In this document: piece by piece, positions 17,418 to 27,370 of the stretch
How the letters are laid out: each line of letters begins with the position of its first letter
How positions within the stretch are numbered: position 1 is the first letter of the stretch
Assembly: GCA_024704175.1 (NCBI GenBank)
Contig: CP085629.1
Location: 2,108,001 to 2,172,000, forward strand
DNA from: Paenibacillus sp. P25
GTDB lineage: Bacteria; Bacillota; Bacilli; Paenibacillales; NBRC-103111
Reading direction: 5' to 3'
DNA length: 64,000 bases
Notes under the pieces: model-generated
What the model was told of the DNA's origin: nothing
What the model saw: only the letters and a program-made list of their open reading frames with translations
The model's database searches: none
Position numbers and translations under genes: made by a program

Positions 17418-19242
17418 TTGCAATCATGGAAGGATCGCTTGTCCGATTTTCGTTTTGGCCCAAGCAGCGCTATTATTGCCGGCATAGCCGTCGTTGTAGG
17501 AGCCGCGGGTGCGGGGATTGCCATCATCCTGCAGAAACTGATCGGCTTTTTTACCAATCTGTTCTATTTTCATCGATTTTCCCTCGATTTCGTCGCCCCT
17601 TATCCGAATCAGCTCGGTTGGATGAACGTACTTGACCCGGTTATTGGTGGACTTATTATCGGTCTGATGGCCCGTTACGGATCCGATAAAATACGAGGCC
17701 ACGGCATACCCGAGGCGATGGAGTCGATCCTCATCGGCAAGAGCATCGTTTCGCCTAAAGTAGCAGTTCTCAAGCCGATATCTGCCGCGATCTCCATCGG
17801 CGCGGGGGCCCCTTCGGATCTGAAGGCCCGATCATCATGTCAGGGGATCGTTGGGGTCAGTGATCGGGCAATTTTTTCACCTGACCGCCAGCGAAAGGAA
17901 GGTTCTCCTGCTGTGCGGTGCAGCATCGGGTATGAGCGCAACCTTTCATGCCCCCATTGCCTCAATTTTCTTCGCCGTCGAGCTGCTCGCATTTGAATTT
18001 CGCCCGCGCAGTGTCATCCCGGTGGCCATTGCCAGTGTCGTATCCGACTTTCTACGACAGTATTGGATGGGCGACGCCCCCGTATTTCCCAGCTCGGTCG
18101 TTCCGGGCAGGCATAGCGAAGTTATATGGACTGCCGTATGTCTTGGCGCAGTGGGTGCAGCGCTTGCCTATATTTTAACAAAAGCCATCTACGGGACGGA
18201 AGACTTGTTCGAAAAGATTCCCATTCATTGGATGTGGTGGCCGGCTATCGGCGGGGTGATGATCGGAATTGGCGGGATTCTTCAGCCAGAGGTACTTGGC
18301 GTGGGCTATGACTCCATCCGCTCCCTGGTTACGGGACAATTTCCGGTCCAAATGCTGCTGTCGTTTCTAATCATCAAGTCGATCATTTGGATTGTCGCGC
18401 TCGGCTCCGGCACCTCCGGCGGAATCATGGCTCCTTTGTTGATTATAGGCGGGGCTAGCGGAGAAGCGTTGGCTTTGCTGTTTCATGCCCCTGACCCGGC
18501 GGTATGGGCGATTGTCGGTATGGCCGCCGTCTTCTCCGGCGTGACACGCTCGCCTCTTACGACATCGGTATTTATGCTTGAGCTCACGCACGATCTGGCT
18601 GTCATGGCGCCGGTTTTGCTGACCTGTGCTATTGCTACAGGCGTATCGGTTATTGCGCTCCCGCGCTCCATCCTAACTGAGAAGCTGGCCCGCCGGGGAC
18701 GGCATATCGCCCGGGATTATGCAGTGGATCCCATGGAGTCAATGAAAATCTCCCAGCTGGAGTTTCCAAGTCTTGCCTCGTTTCCAGATAACCAGACTGC
18801 AGCGGAGGCTTGGTTAAAGATTCTCAAAGAGCCTGAAAAATACCGTTACAAGGCTTACCCGGTACTGAACGATAAAGGAATAATCACCGGAGAAGTCCGC
18901 TTCAGCGATTTGCAAATAGCGGTTACGGACCCTGAACAACGCTCTCGCCCTCTTGCCCATTTGGCTTGCAAGGATTACCGTCAAATTTCGGTCGATCAGA
19001 CCATCCAATCCGCGCTTCATGTCATGCTTGAGAGCGACCGTTCAAGAATCTTTGCTGTGGATCGGGAGGGAAAGCCCCTTGCCATGTTGACCAGACAATC
19101 GATCGTGGCGGCGAGCCGGAAAATTTGGGAAGAAGAGCATTGCAGAGAAAAATACCTGAGCTTTTTCCCGCGAGAAAAAAAACTGCCACGAAGGGCCGTT
19201 CATTCTATACCCGAGCAGCAGGTTGATCAAAAAATGAGCTGA
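17418..19242 (+). CDS. ClC-type chloride channel/transporter with CBS tail, frameshifted
   Basis: Membrane protein of about 608 residues: about ten or more helices, then a C-terminal CBS pair after about residue 440. RGHGIPEAMES matches the first selectivity loop. In the raw frame the second loop is broken, but indels near 17812 and 17842 restore FGSEGPIIMSG, containing the gating Glu of ClC proteins. Later GTSGGIMAP is the third family loop. The TTG start at 17418 has AAGGAGG 8 bases upstream. Adjacent MarR gene suggests an inducible exporter, for chloride or fluoride-like anions; the loop is chloride type. Confidence 0.88.
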
Positions 19243-19311
19243 TCAAATTTAACCATTACGGAAAATAATGCACATTCATATATTAGCATAGCTTTCAGCC
19301 CTCTAGCGTAA

Positions 19312-19345
19312 CAAGGTCGCCATATTTGTGGCGACCTTGTGGTGT
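19312..19345 (+). terminator. Hairpin after the ClC gene
   Basis: Perfect 11-bp stem (19312-19322 with 19329-19339), 6-base loop, then a moderately T-rich tail. It lies between the convergent ClC and DoxX genes and could serve both. Confidence 0.65.
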
Positions 19346-19379
19346 TCCTTTTAATACTCTCCTTTAATTTCAAGACCTC

Positions 19380-19800
19380 TTAAAGTTTGCGGCTCTCCGG
19401 ACGAAGTGCCCACGAGGCGATATTTAGTGCGGCATAGAAAAGCGGAAGGATAAAATTAAAACCGTAATCACCATAATCGTTAGCAAACGCATGAGATAAA
19501 GCCGCACCGGTCATTAAAAAAAGATACCGGCATAAGCCCATTCCTTAAGCCGAGGAAATCCTGGTACGACGATCGCAATGACTCCAAGTAATTTCCAACT
19601 CCCTAGAATGTTCGTGACGTATAATGGAAAACCAATATGGGTCACTAACTCGACATTCCCCCATATCGCATCAGCTGCCCGATACCGCTTAACGTAATAG
19701 ATATGGCCAGAAATAGGGTGACCGTCCAATAAGCAACCTTTTTTCCTTGGGGCCGGGTTACTACTTTCGCCCTTGTTTCTGCACTGATCATCTTACTCAT
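19380..19800 (-). CDS. DoxX-like membrane protein, two frame breaks
   Basis: About 140 residues with four hydrophobic segments, matching the DoxX-like family: YWTVTLFLAISITLSGIGQL, then ELVTHIGFPLYVTNILGSWK, AGIFFLMTGAALSHAFAND and a last helix ending RPESRKL. The frame changes at the GGGGG near 19655 and in the T7 run near 19526; adding one T restores the frame exactly, so both look like indels. GAGGAGG precedes the ATG. Usually linked to oxidative or thiol stress, function unproven. The promoter has a very unusual palindrome. Confidence 0.8.
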
Positions 19801-19874
19801 TTGCTTTCCTCCTCATATTTGTTTTCAAATGAAACTTTATCAGGTTCCAAGCTTATCAAATGACTAACTGCTGA

Positions 19875-19893
19875 TTGGACACCATTTAGTGTC
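19875..19893. promoter_or_regulatory. Second operator-like copy downstream of the DoxX promoter
   Basis: TTGGACACCATTTAGTGTCT repeats the spacer palindrome with two changes and lies about 30 bases away, over the likely transcription start. Two copies on one face would suit cooperative repression. The rest of 19801-20110 holds only the leader of the next gene. Confidence 0.6.
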
Positions 19894-19899
19894 TATTTT

Positions 19900-19929
19900 A
19901 TTATAGGACACCATATGGTGTCCTGTCAA
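19900..19929 (-). promoter_or_regulatory. Consensus promoter of DoxX gene with operator in the spacer
   Basis: On the minus strand TTGACA (19924-19929) and TATAAT (19900-19905), both perfect consensus, are 18 bases apart, and the spacer is itself the perfect palindrome GGACACCATATGGTGTCC (19906-19923). Such a promoter should be very strong unless blocked by a bound repressor. Confidence 0.85.
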
Positions 19930-20110
19930 CAACATTGTTAAACTCCCTCCTGATTAGCTTTCTTGCGCGGTCGCCGCAAAAATTTGCGCGAAGGTTACCA
20001 AATATTGCGGTTTTCGTATTCTTGTTCTGCCGTATGATAGGTTCATCGGTACCGGCAAATTCGTAAAGGGCCGATAGTTCATACCTAAGTGGTCAGAGGA
20101 GAATGCTAAG

Positions 20111-21505
20111 ATGAAGTTTTTATTACGCGTCGTTGTCTATGTAATGACGTTCGTTATCCTATTCGCCGGGATCGGTGCGTTCGGGTATATTCACTCCAAT
20201 CATGCATATTGGAATCCCACTCGGCAAACACCGGTGCCTGCCTTACAAAACGTGAGCATCCCGGAGCATCATCCGAAAAAACCTACAGTAGCTGTCCTTT
20301 TATCCGATCCGACGACAGAAGTGTTCGATTTTATGGTTCCGTATGAAATGTTCGCCATGACGGAGTCTTACAACGTATATGCAGTGGCCCCGGACAAAAA
20401 CGTGAAAACACTCTCCGGCGGTTTGGATTTGATGCCGCACTATTCTTTGGATGAACTGGACCGATTATTAGGAAAAAGTCCCGACCTTATTGTGATCCCG
20501 GCTATGCCTATGGTTGACGAAGCAAAATATAAGCCTGTCCGGGAATGGATCCAAAAACATTCGGATACGAAGTTGTTAAGCATTTGCGCTGGAGGATTGA
20601 ATCTGGCCGATACGGGTTTATTAAGAGGAAAAGAAGCAACTACCGACTGGAAAAGTTTCGATTATCATGAAGTCGATAAATATCCCGAAACCAAATGGCG
20701 AAGGGATGTGCGTTATGTCGCAGACGGGAACATCGTCTCTTCAGCCGCTCTCACTTCGGGAATCGATGCCGTCCTCTATGTGATCTCACAGCAATTAGGC
20801 GAACCTATGGCGGAGAAAATAGCGAAAGAGATGAATTATCCTTCCTATCATTTCGTAAAGAATCCGAAGGCAGACCCTTATGGTGTGGATCGAACCGAAT
20901 GGGTATTTACGCTTAACCAAGCATTCCAATGGAACAAAAAAAGCGCAGGGGTCTTGTTATATAACGGGATGGATGACGGAGCACTTGCAACGATTTTTGA
21001 TACCTATGCCGCTTCCGGAACAACAAAGGTATACACCATCTCAGACGCCAAGCGACCTATCGTTACGAAGCATCACCTTAACCTGGTCACCCGATATCAA
21101 ATGTCGAATGCGCCGAAGCTGGATCGATTGTTTGTTCCAGGAGTGGGAGCGGAGTCTTTAGCTGCGGCAGATGTCAAACAGTGGAACAATATGGGAAATA
21201 ACGCGGTGCCTGAGTTCATTCACAGAGGCTCCGCTGACCGATTTATCTTTGATGCTCCACTTGAAGATTTAGCCAAGCAGGAGGATGTTCGAACCGCACA
21301 ATATGGTGCCAAGCGATTGGAATACCGTGCGGCCTATCTGAAATTCGAGGGCAAACCTTTTTCCTATGAAGCTTTCGGCATACCCGTTTTGCTTTGTTTA
21401 GCAGCATTGCTTACTGCATACTGTATTGATAGACGATTCATTCGCCGTCATCTTACTTCCAACAAATTACACATCATTCCGATCACGGGGTTTTCGCCGA
21501 AGTGA
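20111..21505 (+). CDS. Membrane-anchored tandem DJ-1/PfpI-domain protein
   Basis: 464 residues, intact. Residues about 5-27 are a hydrophobic N-terminal anchor. From about 58 to 235 runs a DJ-1/PfpI (class I amidotransferase-like) domain with the nucleophile-elbow Cys in LSICAGG. A second related domain follows at about 270-400, in which the equivalent Cys is replaced (FVPGVG). A hydrophobic segment near residues 415-437 (PVLLCLAALLTAYCID) suggests a second anchor, so the body faces outside with both ends near the membrane. AGAGGAG precedes the ATG. AraC regulators carry a similar domain, but no HTH is present here. Confidence 0.8.
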   Translation: MKFLLRVVVYVMTFVILFAGIGAFGYIHSNHAYWNPTRQTPVPALQNVSIPEHHPKKPTVAVLLSDPTTEVFDFMVPYEMFAMTESYNVYAVAPDKNVKTLSGGLDLMPHYSLDELDRLLGKSPDLIVIPAMPMVDEAKYKPVREWIQKHSDTKLLSICAGGLNLADTGLLRGKEATTDWKSFDYHEVDKYPETKWRRDVRYVADGNIVSSAALTSGIDAVLYVISQQLGEPMAEKIAKEMNYPSYHFVKNPKADPYGVDRTEWVFTLNQAFQWNKKSAGVLLYNGMDDGALATIFDTYAASGTTKVYTISDAKRPIVTKHHLNLVTRYQMSNAPKLDRLFVPGVGAESLAAADVKQWNNMGNNAVPEFIHRGSADRFIFDAPLEDLAKQEDVRTAQYGAKRLEYRAAYLKFEGKPFSYEAFGIPVLLCLAALLTAYCIDRRFIRRHLTSNKLHIIPITGFSPK

Positions 21506-21524
21506 GTTCTTCTATACCAACGAA

Positions 21525-21578
21525 AAAGATTGCCATCTATTCGACCAAGTAGGCCTGGCAGGTGGCAATCTTTATTTG
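21525..21578. terminator. Hairpin between convergent genes
   Basis: An 11-bp stem (21525-21535 with 21563-21573) with AAAAA on one side and TTTATTT on the other. It can end the DJ-1 transcript and the opposing spore-coat gene. Confidence 0.8.
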
Positions 21579-21608
21579 TCGACATGACAAAGCGCCAGGG
21601 ACAATTCT

Positions 21609-22370
21609 TTAGGGTTTGCCGGATCCTTCATTAGTGGCGGCGTTAGCGTACCGCAAAATTCTCTTATACATCGTCTTGTCCCGTAGAGCGTTAAAGATAC
21701 TCTTATCCGGCATTGTATTAACCTCCAGAACCCATGGCTTCATCCTGGAATCAATCGCAATATCGACTCCGAAGGCCGGTTTGCTCCGGTAGCTTTTTCT
21801 AAGCACTTTGCCGGCTCTTTTGCCCAACGCTTCAAGCTCTTTAATATATCTTGACCGATCTTCTCCGCGGAGATGAGAGCTGAGAAGTATTTCAACCGGC
21901 AGTGGCCTGCCCCCGCTGTGGAAGTTGGTTACAATTTTTCCCGGCTTGGCCAGCCGCCCGACAATACCCGTCGCCTTCAGGCGTCCGCGCTTGTCTTTCT
22001 GCACCATAACTCGAATATCGAACGGGCGATGATTATGCTTCAGCGGCTCAATCCCCCGTTGGGCAATATATTTATCTTTGTACGGCAATTTACGGAACGA
22101 ACGATAAAGTGCGTCAAGCGAAGCGAACCGCTTGGTCACGGTCCCGCTCTTGGACACGAAGCCACTGCCGCTTTTGGTTATCTTATAGATACTGAATCCC
22201 CCGGTTCCTTTATCAGGCTTCACGTAAAGCGCCGAATATTTATTCAGCATGTCATCTATGTTCGATTTCGTCGCCAATCGGGTCTCGGGCAAATAGTCAG
22301 CGACTTCGCTATATTTTCTCATAAACTGGTATTTGCCTAATTTTCCGAGCTTGTATTTCACATATTTCAC
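21609..22370 (-). CDS. YheC/YheD-family spore-coat-associated ATP-grasp protein
   Basis: 253 residues. Opens with a basic segment and ADYLPETRLATKSNIDDML, then LYVKPDKGTGGFSIYKI, the ATP-binding strand of the family, PFDIRVMVQKD, and the metal-binding end PWVLEVNTMPDKS. YheC and YheD associate with the Bacillus endospore coat; the reaction is unknown. The GTG start at 22370 has GGGGAGGG upstream. It is somewhat shorter than full YheC/D proteins. Confidence 0.85.
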   Translation of the reverse strand: MKYVKYKLGKLGKYQFMRKYSEVADYLPETRLATKSNIDDMLNKYSALYVKPDKGTGGFSIYKITKSGSGFVSKSGTVTKRFASLDALYRSFRKLPYKDKYIAQRGIEPLKHNHRPFDIRVMVQKDKRGRLKATGIVGRLAKPGKIVTNFHSGGRPLPVEILLSSHLRGEDRSRYIKELEALGKRAGKVLRKSYRSKPAFGVDIAIDSRMKPWVLEVNTMPDKSIFNALRDKTMYKRILRYANAATNEGSGKP

Positions 22371-22515
22371 AATATCCCTCCCCTCATCGCCCTAGTAATA
22401 TATGCGCGCGGGATGATGGACGAAACAGGCCTTAAAGGTTTTTTTGCCGAAATATGATTTAATAAGGACGACAATTCCGATTGAACGCTTATTTCTGCAT
22501 CAACCATCTTTTTTA

Positions 22516-22620
22516 TTATTGGATGGAAACCTCGAAGTGTTCCGCCAATTCCTCAGCTGTCACTTTCTTCTTATGGAGCCGCATATAAACGATTTCAAAA
22601 TGCTGCTTAAAGGCATAAGA
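22516..22620 (-). pseudogene. Short remnant of a YafY/DeoR-type HTH regulator
   Basis: In one minus frame 34 codons read FEIVYMRLHKKKVTAEELAE then HFEVSIQ and stop. This is the first half of the winged helix that opens WYL-type regulators (normally followed by RTIYRDI). Nothing similar continues on either side. The rest of 22371-22798 shows no gene. Confidence 0.4.
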
Positions 22621-22798
22621 ACCTCACCTTTCTTGGAAGCTGGCCAATACAAAAGAGCAGCGTATCTCCGTAAGATAAGTTGCCCCTCTTCCAAAGATTC
22701 TTTCTGTTCTTAATCATTGAGCATAACTGCATGGCACACGGCGCCGATGGCCCGGCCGTCCTCCGATGCCTGAGCACATGGTCCGGAATATCGAAACA

Positions 22799-23817
22799 TT
22801 ATTCTTTGCCGACATGCACGAGCATCTTGCCCAGATTCGTACCCTCGAACAGCTCGAGGAAAGCCTGCGGGACCTGCTCGAATCCTTCCTTGATCGTCTC
22901 CTCATACTTCAGCCGGCCTTCGCCGAGCCATTTGGTAAGATCACGTATGCCGTCCTCCGTTCGGTTCGCATAATCGCTGAGCACGAAGCCCTTCATAAGG
23001 GAGCGGGTTTTGATTAAGGTGGGCTGCACCCGCGGCCCAAGATCGGCGCCTTCTTTGTTATAGGAAGAGATTGCTCCGCAGACCGGAATTCGCGCATAAT
23101 CGTTCAGCAGGGTCATCACCGCATCAGACACCGGACCGCCCACATTGTCAAAATAAACATCGACGCCGCCCGGGCACACCCGCTTCAGCGCTTCCTCGAG
23201 CGATGTCTCCGTCTTGTAATTGACGGCCGCGTCAAAGCCCAGCTCGCTTGTCAGGTATGCAATCTTGTCATCCGTACCGGCAATGCCCACGGCGCGCGCG
23301 CCGTGGATCTTGGCGATCTGCCCGACCATCATGCCCACCGCGCCGGCCGCTCCGGAGACGACGACGGTCTCCCCGGCTTCGGTTTGCCGATGTCCAGCAG
23401 GCCGAAATACGCCGTCAGACCCGTCAGGCCCAGGACACTAAGATAAGCCGACAGCGGAGCGGCCCGGTCATCGACCTTGCGGACAGCCGAGGCATCGGCG
23501 ACATTGTACATTTGCCAGCCCAGCATGCCGATAACCTTATCCCCGGCTTGCAGCCGGTCGGACCGGGATTCGACGATCTCCCCGACAATGCCGCCCGTAA
23601 TGACCTCGTTTAGGCCGTACGGAGGAATATACGATTTGGTCTCGTTCATCCGGCCGCGCATATACGGATCGACCGAAAGGTAGATCGTCCGAATCAAGAC
23701 CTGCCCCTCGCCCGGCTGGGCGGCAGGCTCTTCCTGGAATTCAAAATCGGACGCCTTCGGCATCCCAATTGGGCGGGATACCAGCACTATTTTCTTGTTG
23801 GGAAAGGTTTGACTCAT
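22799..23817 (-). CDS. NADPH-dependent zinc-independent oxidoreductase (CurA/MDR family), frameshifted
   Basis: About 338 residues of the medium-chain reductase family that includes YfmJ, CurA and leukotriene B4 dehydrogenase. N-terminal part has LVSRPIGMPKASDFEF and SVDPYMRGRMNE; after a frame change near 23365 the nucleotide domain continues with MVGQIAKIHGARAVGIAG, DVYFDNVGGPVSDAVM and the end LFEGTNLGKMLVHVG. No zinc-ligand Cys pattern is seen. It reduces alkenals or enones with NADPH. It stands alone. Confidence 0.88.
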
Positions 23818-23959
23818 GCGCTAATTCCTCCCGCCAGAATTTCACCAGCTCTACCAGCCGGTCCCACTACATAAAATGTCCAACTCACTAACACTTCATG
23901 CCTGGCAGGCAGCGAACGTATGCAAACCTCTCCCACTGCTGCTCAAGTGGACTTGATGA

Positions 23960-26215
23960 TTACATCAAGTAATTTCCCGTGATCGACTGTTCCGCATGGA
24001 TGATCTGGGAAGGCAAGCCCTCGAACACCACCTGGCCGCCCTTGCTCCCTCCGTCCGGTCCCATATCGATGATCCAATCCGCTTGGCTGATAACCTCCAG
24101 GTTGTGCTCGATGACGATCACCGTATTGCCGGCATCCACAAGGCGGTTCATGATATCCAGAAGGTGACCGATATCTGACATATGCAGACCGGTTGTCGGC
24201 TCGTCCATCACGTAGATGCTGCCTTTCTTATGCAGCTCGCTTGCCAGCTTGATGCGCTGGCATTCCCCGCCCGAGAGCGTGCTGAGCGGCTGGCCGAGTG
24301 TAATATAGCTCAGCCCCACATCCTTCATCGCCTGGAGCTTGCGCACAACCTCTTTTAGCTGAAAAAAATCCAATGCCTGCTCCACCGTCATCTCCAATAC
24401 TTCTGCAATGGACTTGCCGTTCAGCTTGTACGCGAGCACCTCTTCCTTGAACCGTCTGCCTCCGCATACTTCGCATGGAAGCTTTACGCTGTCTAGGAAT
24501 GCAAGGTCTGTATACACAACACCCAGCCCCTGGCAATTCTCGCAAGCCCCCTTGGAGTTGAAGCTGAACAAGCCTTGGCTAACCTTGTTCTCAGAAGCAA
24601 ATGCCTTGCGCACATCATCCATAATGCCCGTGTAAGTCGCGGGATTCGAGCGTGTCGAGACACCTACCGCCGATTGGTCGATGACGATCGCATCCGGATG
24701 CCGGCTGAGGAATACTTCGTTAATCAGCGTACTCTTGCCCGAGCCGGCAACACCCGTAACGACGGTCAGCACTCCGGTTGGAATATCTACACTCACGTTC
24801 CGCAGGTTGTGCAGTGTGGCATCCTTGATGGACAGCTTGCCGGATGGTCGCCTGTAGTCTTGCTTCAGCTGGAGCGGCCGCTTCATATAAGTACCTGTCA
24901 ATGTACCTGACTCCAGAAGGCCCTGGAAGCTTCCTTCATACACAATGGTACCGCCGCGGTCGCCGGCGTGAGGCCCGACGTCGACAATATGATCCGCCAC
25001 CTTGATCACATCGGGATCATGCTCGACAACAATCACGGTATTGCCCTTGTCGCGCAGCTTCTGAAGCAATCCATTTAACCGGTGTACATCGCGGGGGTGC
25101 AAGCCGACGCTGGGTTCATCGAAGATGTAAGTGACATCCACCAGACTGCCGCTCAAGTGCTTCACCATCTTGACGCGCTGAGACTCACCGCCGGACAGTG
25201 TATCCGTCTCACGATCCAGCGTCAAGTAGTCAAGTCCGATATCCACCAGATGCTGCAGCCGCTCCGTCAGCGCCCTCACGACGGGCGCAGCGATCTCGTC
25301 ATCCATCTCCCGAATGACGCGAATGAGATGTCCGACCTCCATGGAGGACAGCTCCGCAATGTTGTATCCATTGATTCTGCAGCCCAGCGCAGCCTGACTG
25401 AGTCGCGTACCGCGGCGACTGGGGCAGGTACCCTCGGTGATGAACGGCGCAACAGCTTGTTGTGTGCGCTCCGACATCGTCTTTACATCCCGCTTGATGT
25501 ACTTGTTGGTGAACTTCTCAATGGCGCCTTCCACCGTAATGTTTACCGTCTTCCCGCCGAACTGTATCGCCACTTTCTTCGCCTTGGCGTACAGCAGCTG
25601 CTCCAGCTCCTCCTCCGAATAATCGCTCAGCTTCTTGTCGGGATCGAAGGGCCCCGACTGGACGATCATCGTCCAATCCATGCTGTTCACCGTATAGCCC
25701 GGGAGCATGATTGCGCCTTCGTTCAACGACTTTGACCTGTCCAGCGCCTTGCTCATGTCGACGCGCAGGTCGCGGCCGATCCCGTTGCACTCGGGACACA
25801 TGCCTTGCGGATCGTTAAAAGAGAACATATGTGCTTGTCCAACATAGGGCTGACCCACCTTGGAGAAGAGTAGACGGAGAATGGGAGAGATATCGGTAAT
25901 CGTGCCCATCGTGGAATGGGAACCGCCGCCCAGCCGCTTCTGATCCACAATAACAGCCATGCTCAGGTTCTCGATTGCATCTGCATCGGGCTGTGGATAA
26001 CGCGGTAGAAAGTTGCGGACGAACATGCTGAAGTTTTCGTTCAGCAGGCGTTGGGATTCGGCAGCAATGGTATCGAAAACAATCGACGACTTGCCTGATC
26101 CGGATACCCCGGTGAAGATCGTGATCTTCCGCTTGGGAATGCGCAAGGATACGTTCTTGAGATTATTTTCCCTCGCACCCGAGATGACGATATACTCCTG
26201 ATTGGATTCGCTCAT
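23960..26215 (-). CDS. UvrA-like (UvrA2/DrrC type) ABC ATPase
   Basis: About 751 residues, shorter than house-keeping UvrA (about 940) because the UvrB-binding domain is missing. Two ATPase modules: Walker A TGVSGSGKSS and TGVAGSGKST, signatures LSGGESQRV and LSGGECQRI, Walker B IFDEPSVGLH and VMDEPTTGLH. Zinc motifs CPECNG, CENCQG and CEVCGG are present, but one expected CxxC reads CPSR (EGTCPSRRG), a Cys-to-Arg change. GGAGG precedes the ATG at 26215. Related proteins give drug resistance by DNA protection or act in repair. It is 13 bases behind the Gfo/Idh gene, so both form an operon. Confidence 0.88.
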   Translation of the reverse strand: MSESNQEYIVISGARENNLKNVSLRIPKRKITIFTGVSGSGKSSIVFDTIAAESQRLLNENFSMFVRNFLPRYPQPDADAIENLSMAVIVDQKRLGGGSHSTMGTITDISPILRLLFSKVGQPYVGQAHMFSFNDPQGMCPECNGIGRDLRVDMSKALDRSKSLNEGAIMLPGYTVNSMDWTMIVQSGPFDPDKKLSDYSEEELEQLLYAKAKKVAIQFGGKTVNITVEGAIEKFTNKYIKRDVKTMSERTQQAVAPFITEGTCPSRRGTRLSQAALGCRINGYNIAELSSMEVGHLIRVIREMDDEIAAPVVRALTERLQHLVDIGLDYLTLDRETDTLSGGESQRVKMVKHLSGSLVDVTYIFDEPSVGLHPRDVHRLNGLLQKLRDKGNTVIVVEHDPDVIKVADHIVDVGPHAGDRGGTIVYEGSFQGLLESGTLTGTYMKRPLQLKQDYRRPSGKLSIKDATLHNLRNVSVDIPTGVLTVVTGVAGSGKSTLINEVFLSRHPDAIVIDQSAVGVSTRSNPATYTGIMDDVRKAFASENKVSQGLFSFNSKGACENCQGLGVVYTDLAFLDSVKLPCEVCGGRRFKEEVLAYKLNGKSIAEVLEMTVEQALDFFQLKEVVRKLQAMKDVGLSYITLGQPLSTLSGGECQRIKLASELHKKGSIYVMDEPTTGLHMSDIGHLLDIMNRLVDAGNTVIVIEHNLEVISQADWIIDMGPDGGSKGGQVVFEGLPSQIIHAEQSITGNYLM

Positions 26216-26228
26216 GCTTACGGCCTCC

Positions 26229-27233
26229 TTAATCAAAATGAACGACTCGTTTCTCATCCGCCGACATGAGCGCCCGCAGGCACGCCTCCGTCACGTAAAA
26301 CGAATCTTCGGCACTGACCAAACAGCGCCCTTCTCCGTTAATTTGCCGAACGAAGTCGGCGAATAATTCGCGTTTGGGCACAAGCGGCGACTCCTGCACG
26401 CCGGTTTGCCGCGCATTGATCAGCAGCACCTGCTGATCCCGGACCTCGAGCACGCCGGCCGTTCCGGCGATCCGAATCCGGTCGTCGCCGTGCGACGGCG
26501 CCTCGTTCGGACGCAAGTAGTCGATGCTGACCGAGGCGGCGGTTTCGCCGGACATCGTAAATTGGCACTGCGCCGTGAGCTCCAGTTCGCCATGTCCTTC
26601 ATTAAACAAGGTGGAATGCGTCGCGTACACCGTTTCAAAACGCCGGCCGCTATACCAATGGACCCAATCGATTGCATGGTCGCCGACCCAGGGAATCGTG
26701 CCGCCGTAGGTATGCCGCTTCGTAAAAGGATCTCCCCGGCGGCCAAGCCGGTATGACTTCTGCGCCTGCAGCAACCGCACTTTACCCACCGTCCCGTCTT
26801 TAACCGCAAGCCATGCCGCCAAAAAAGCCGGCTGATATCGGATGCCGAGCATTGCGGCCAGATGCACGCCTTTGCCCTCCGCAACGGCATAAGCCTCCCT
26901 CAGCAGGGCCAAGTCGTCCAGCGTCGTCGCGACCGGCTTTTCGACAAACACGTGGATGCCTCGGCGCAGAGCCTCTGCCGCAATTCGGGCATGGTCGTGA
27001 AAATGACAAGCGACCGCCACGATCTCCGGCTCGACTTCGTCCAACAGCTCTATGTAATCCGCATAAACAACGGGCGAATGGCCCTCCCTTTGCGCCGTTT
27101 GTGTAACCTTGTCCAATGTCTCCCCGGCGGATCCGACAGCCATGGCGGCCAGCTTGACCTCCGGCGGCTCGCGCAGACCGGCGAACACATAATTGGTGTG
27201 CCCGGTAGCACCGATCATCGCTAATTTCATCAT
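26229..27233 (-). CDS. Gfo/Idh/MocA-family oxidoreductase
   Basis: About 334 residues: an N-terminal Rossmann fold (LAMIGATGHTNYVFAGL), the HVFVEKPVATT signature with the catalytic-region Lys, and a C-terminal alpha/beta domain with GTIPWVGDHAIDWVHWYSGR. Such enzymes oxidise or reduce sugars and cyclitols with NAD(P). AGAGG precedes the tandem ATG. It is the first gene of a two-gene unit with the UvrA-like ATPase, an odd pairing. Confidence 0.88.
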   Translation of the reverse strand: MMKLAMIGATGHTNYVFAGLREPPEVKLAAMAVGSAGETLDKVTQTAQREGHSPVVYADYIELLDEVEPEIVAVACHFHDHARIAAEALRRGIHVFVEKPVATTLDDLALLREAYAVAEGKGVHLAAMLGIRYQPAFLAAWLAVKDGTVGKVRLLQAQKSYRLGRRGDPFTKRHTYGGTIPWVGDHAIDWVHWYSGRRFETVYATHSTLFNEGHGELELTAQCQFTMSGETAASVSIDYLRPNEAPSHGDDRIRIAGTAGVLEVRDQQVLLINARQTGVQESPLVPKRELFADFVRQINGEGRCLVSAEDSFYVTEACLRALMSADEKRVVHFD

Positions 27234-27370
27234 TGCAACACCTCTATTTATTATCGATCCGGAAGAATAAATCATATCGTCACGGAGGTCTTTTTCAATG
27301 GAGATTTATCACGCGATGGCAAATCAATCCGATCCGACTCATCATTGATAGTAACATAATTGAATTGCAT

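Noticed and set aside
23949..23970. ACTTGATG hairpin at the UvrA stop as terminator
   Set aside because: The stem is only 8 bp and no T run follows on either strand.
25082..25735. 217-codon plus-strand open frame
   Set aside because: It is the shadow of the UvrA-like gene, which has all ATPase motifs on the minus strand.
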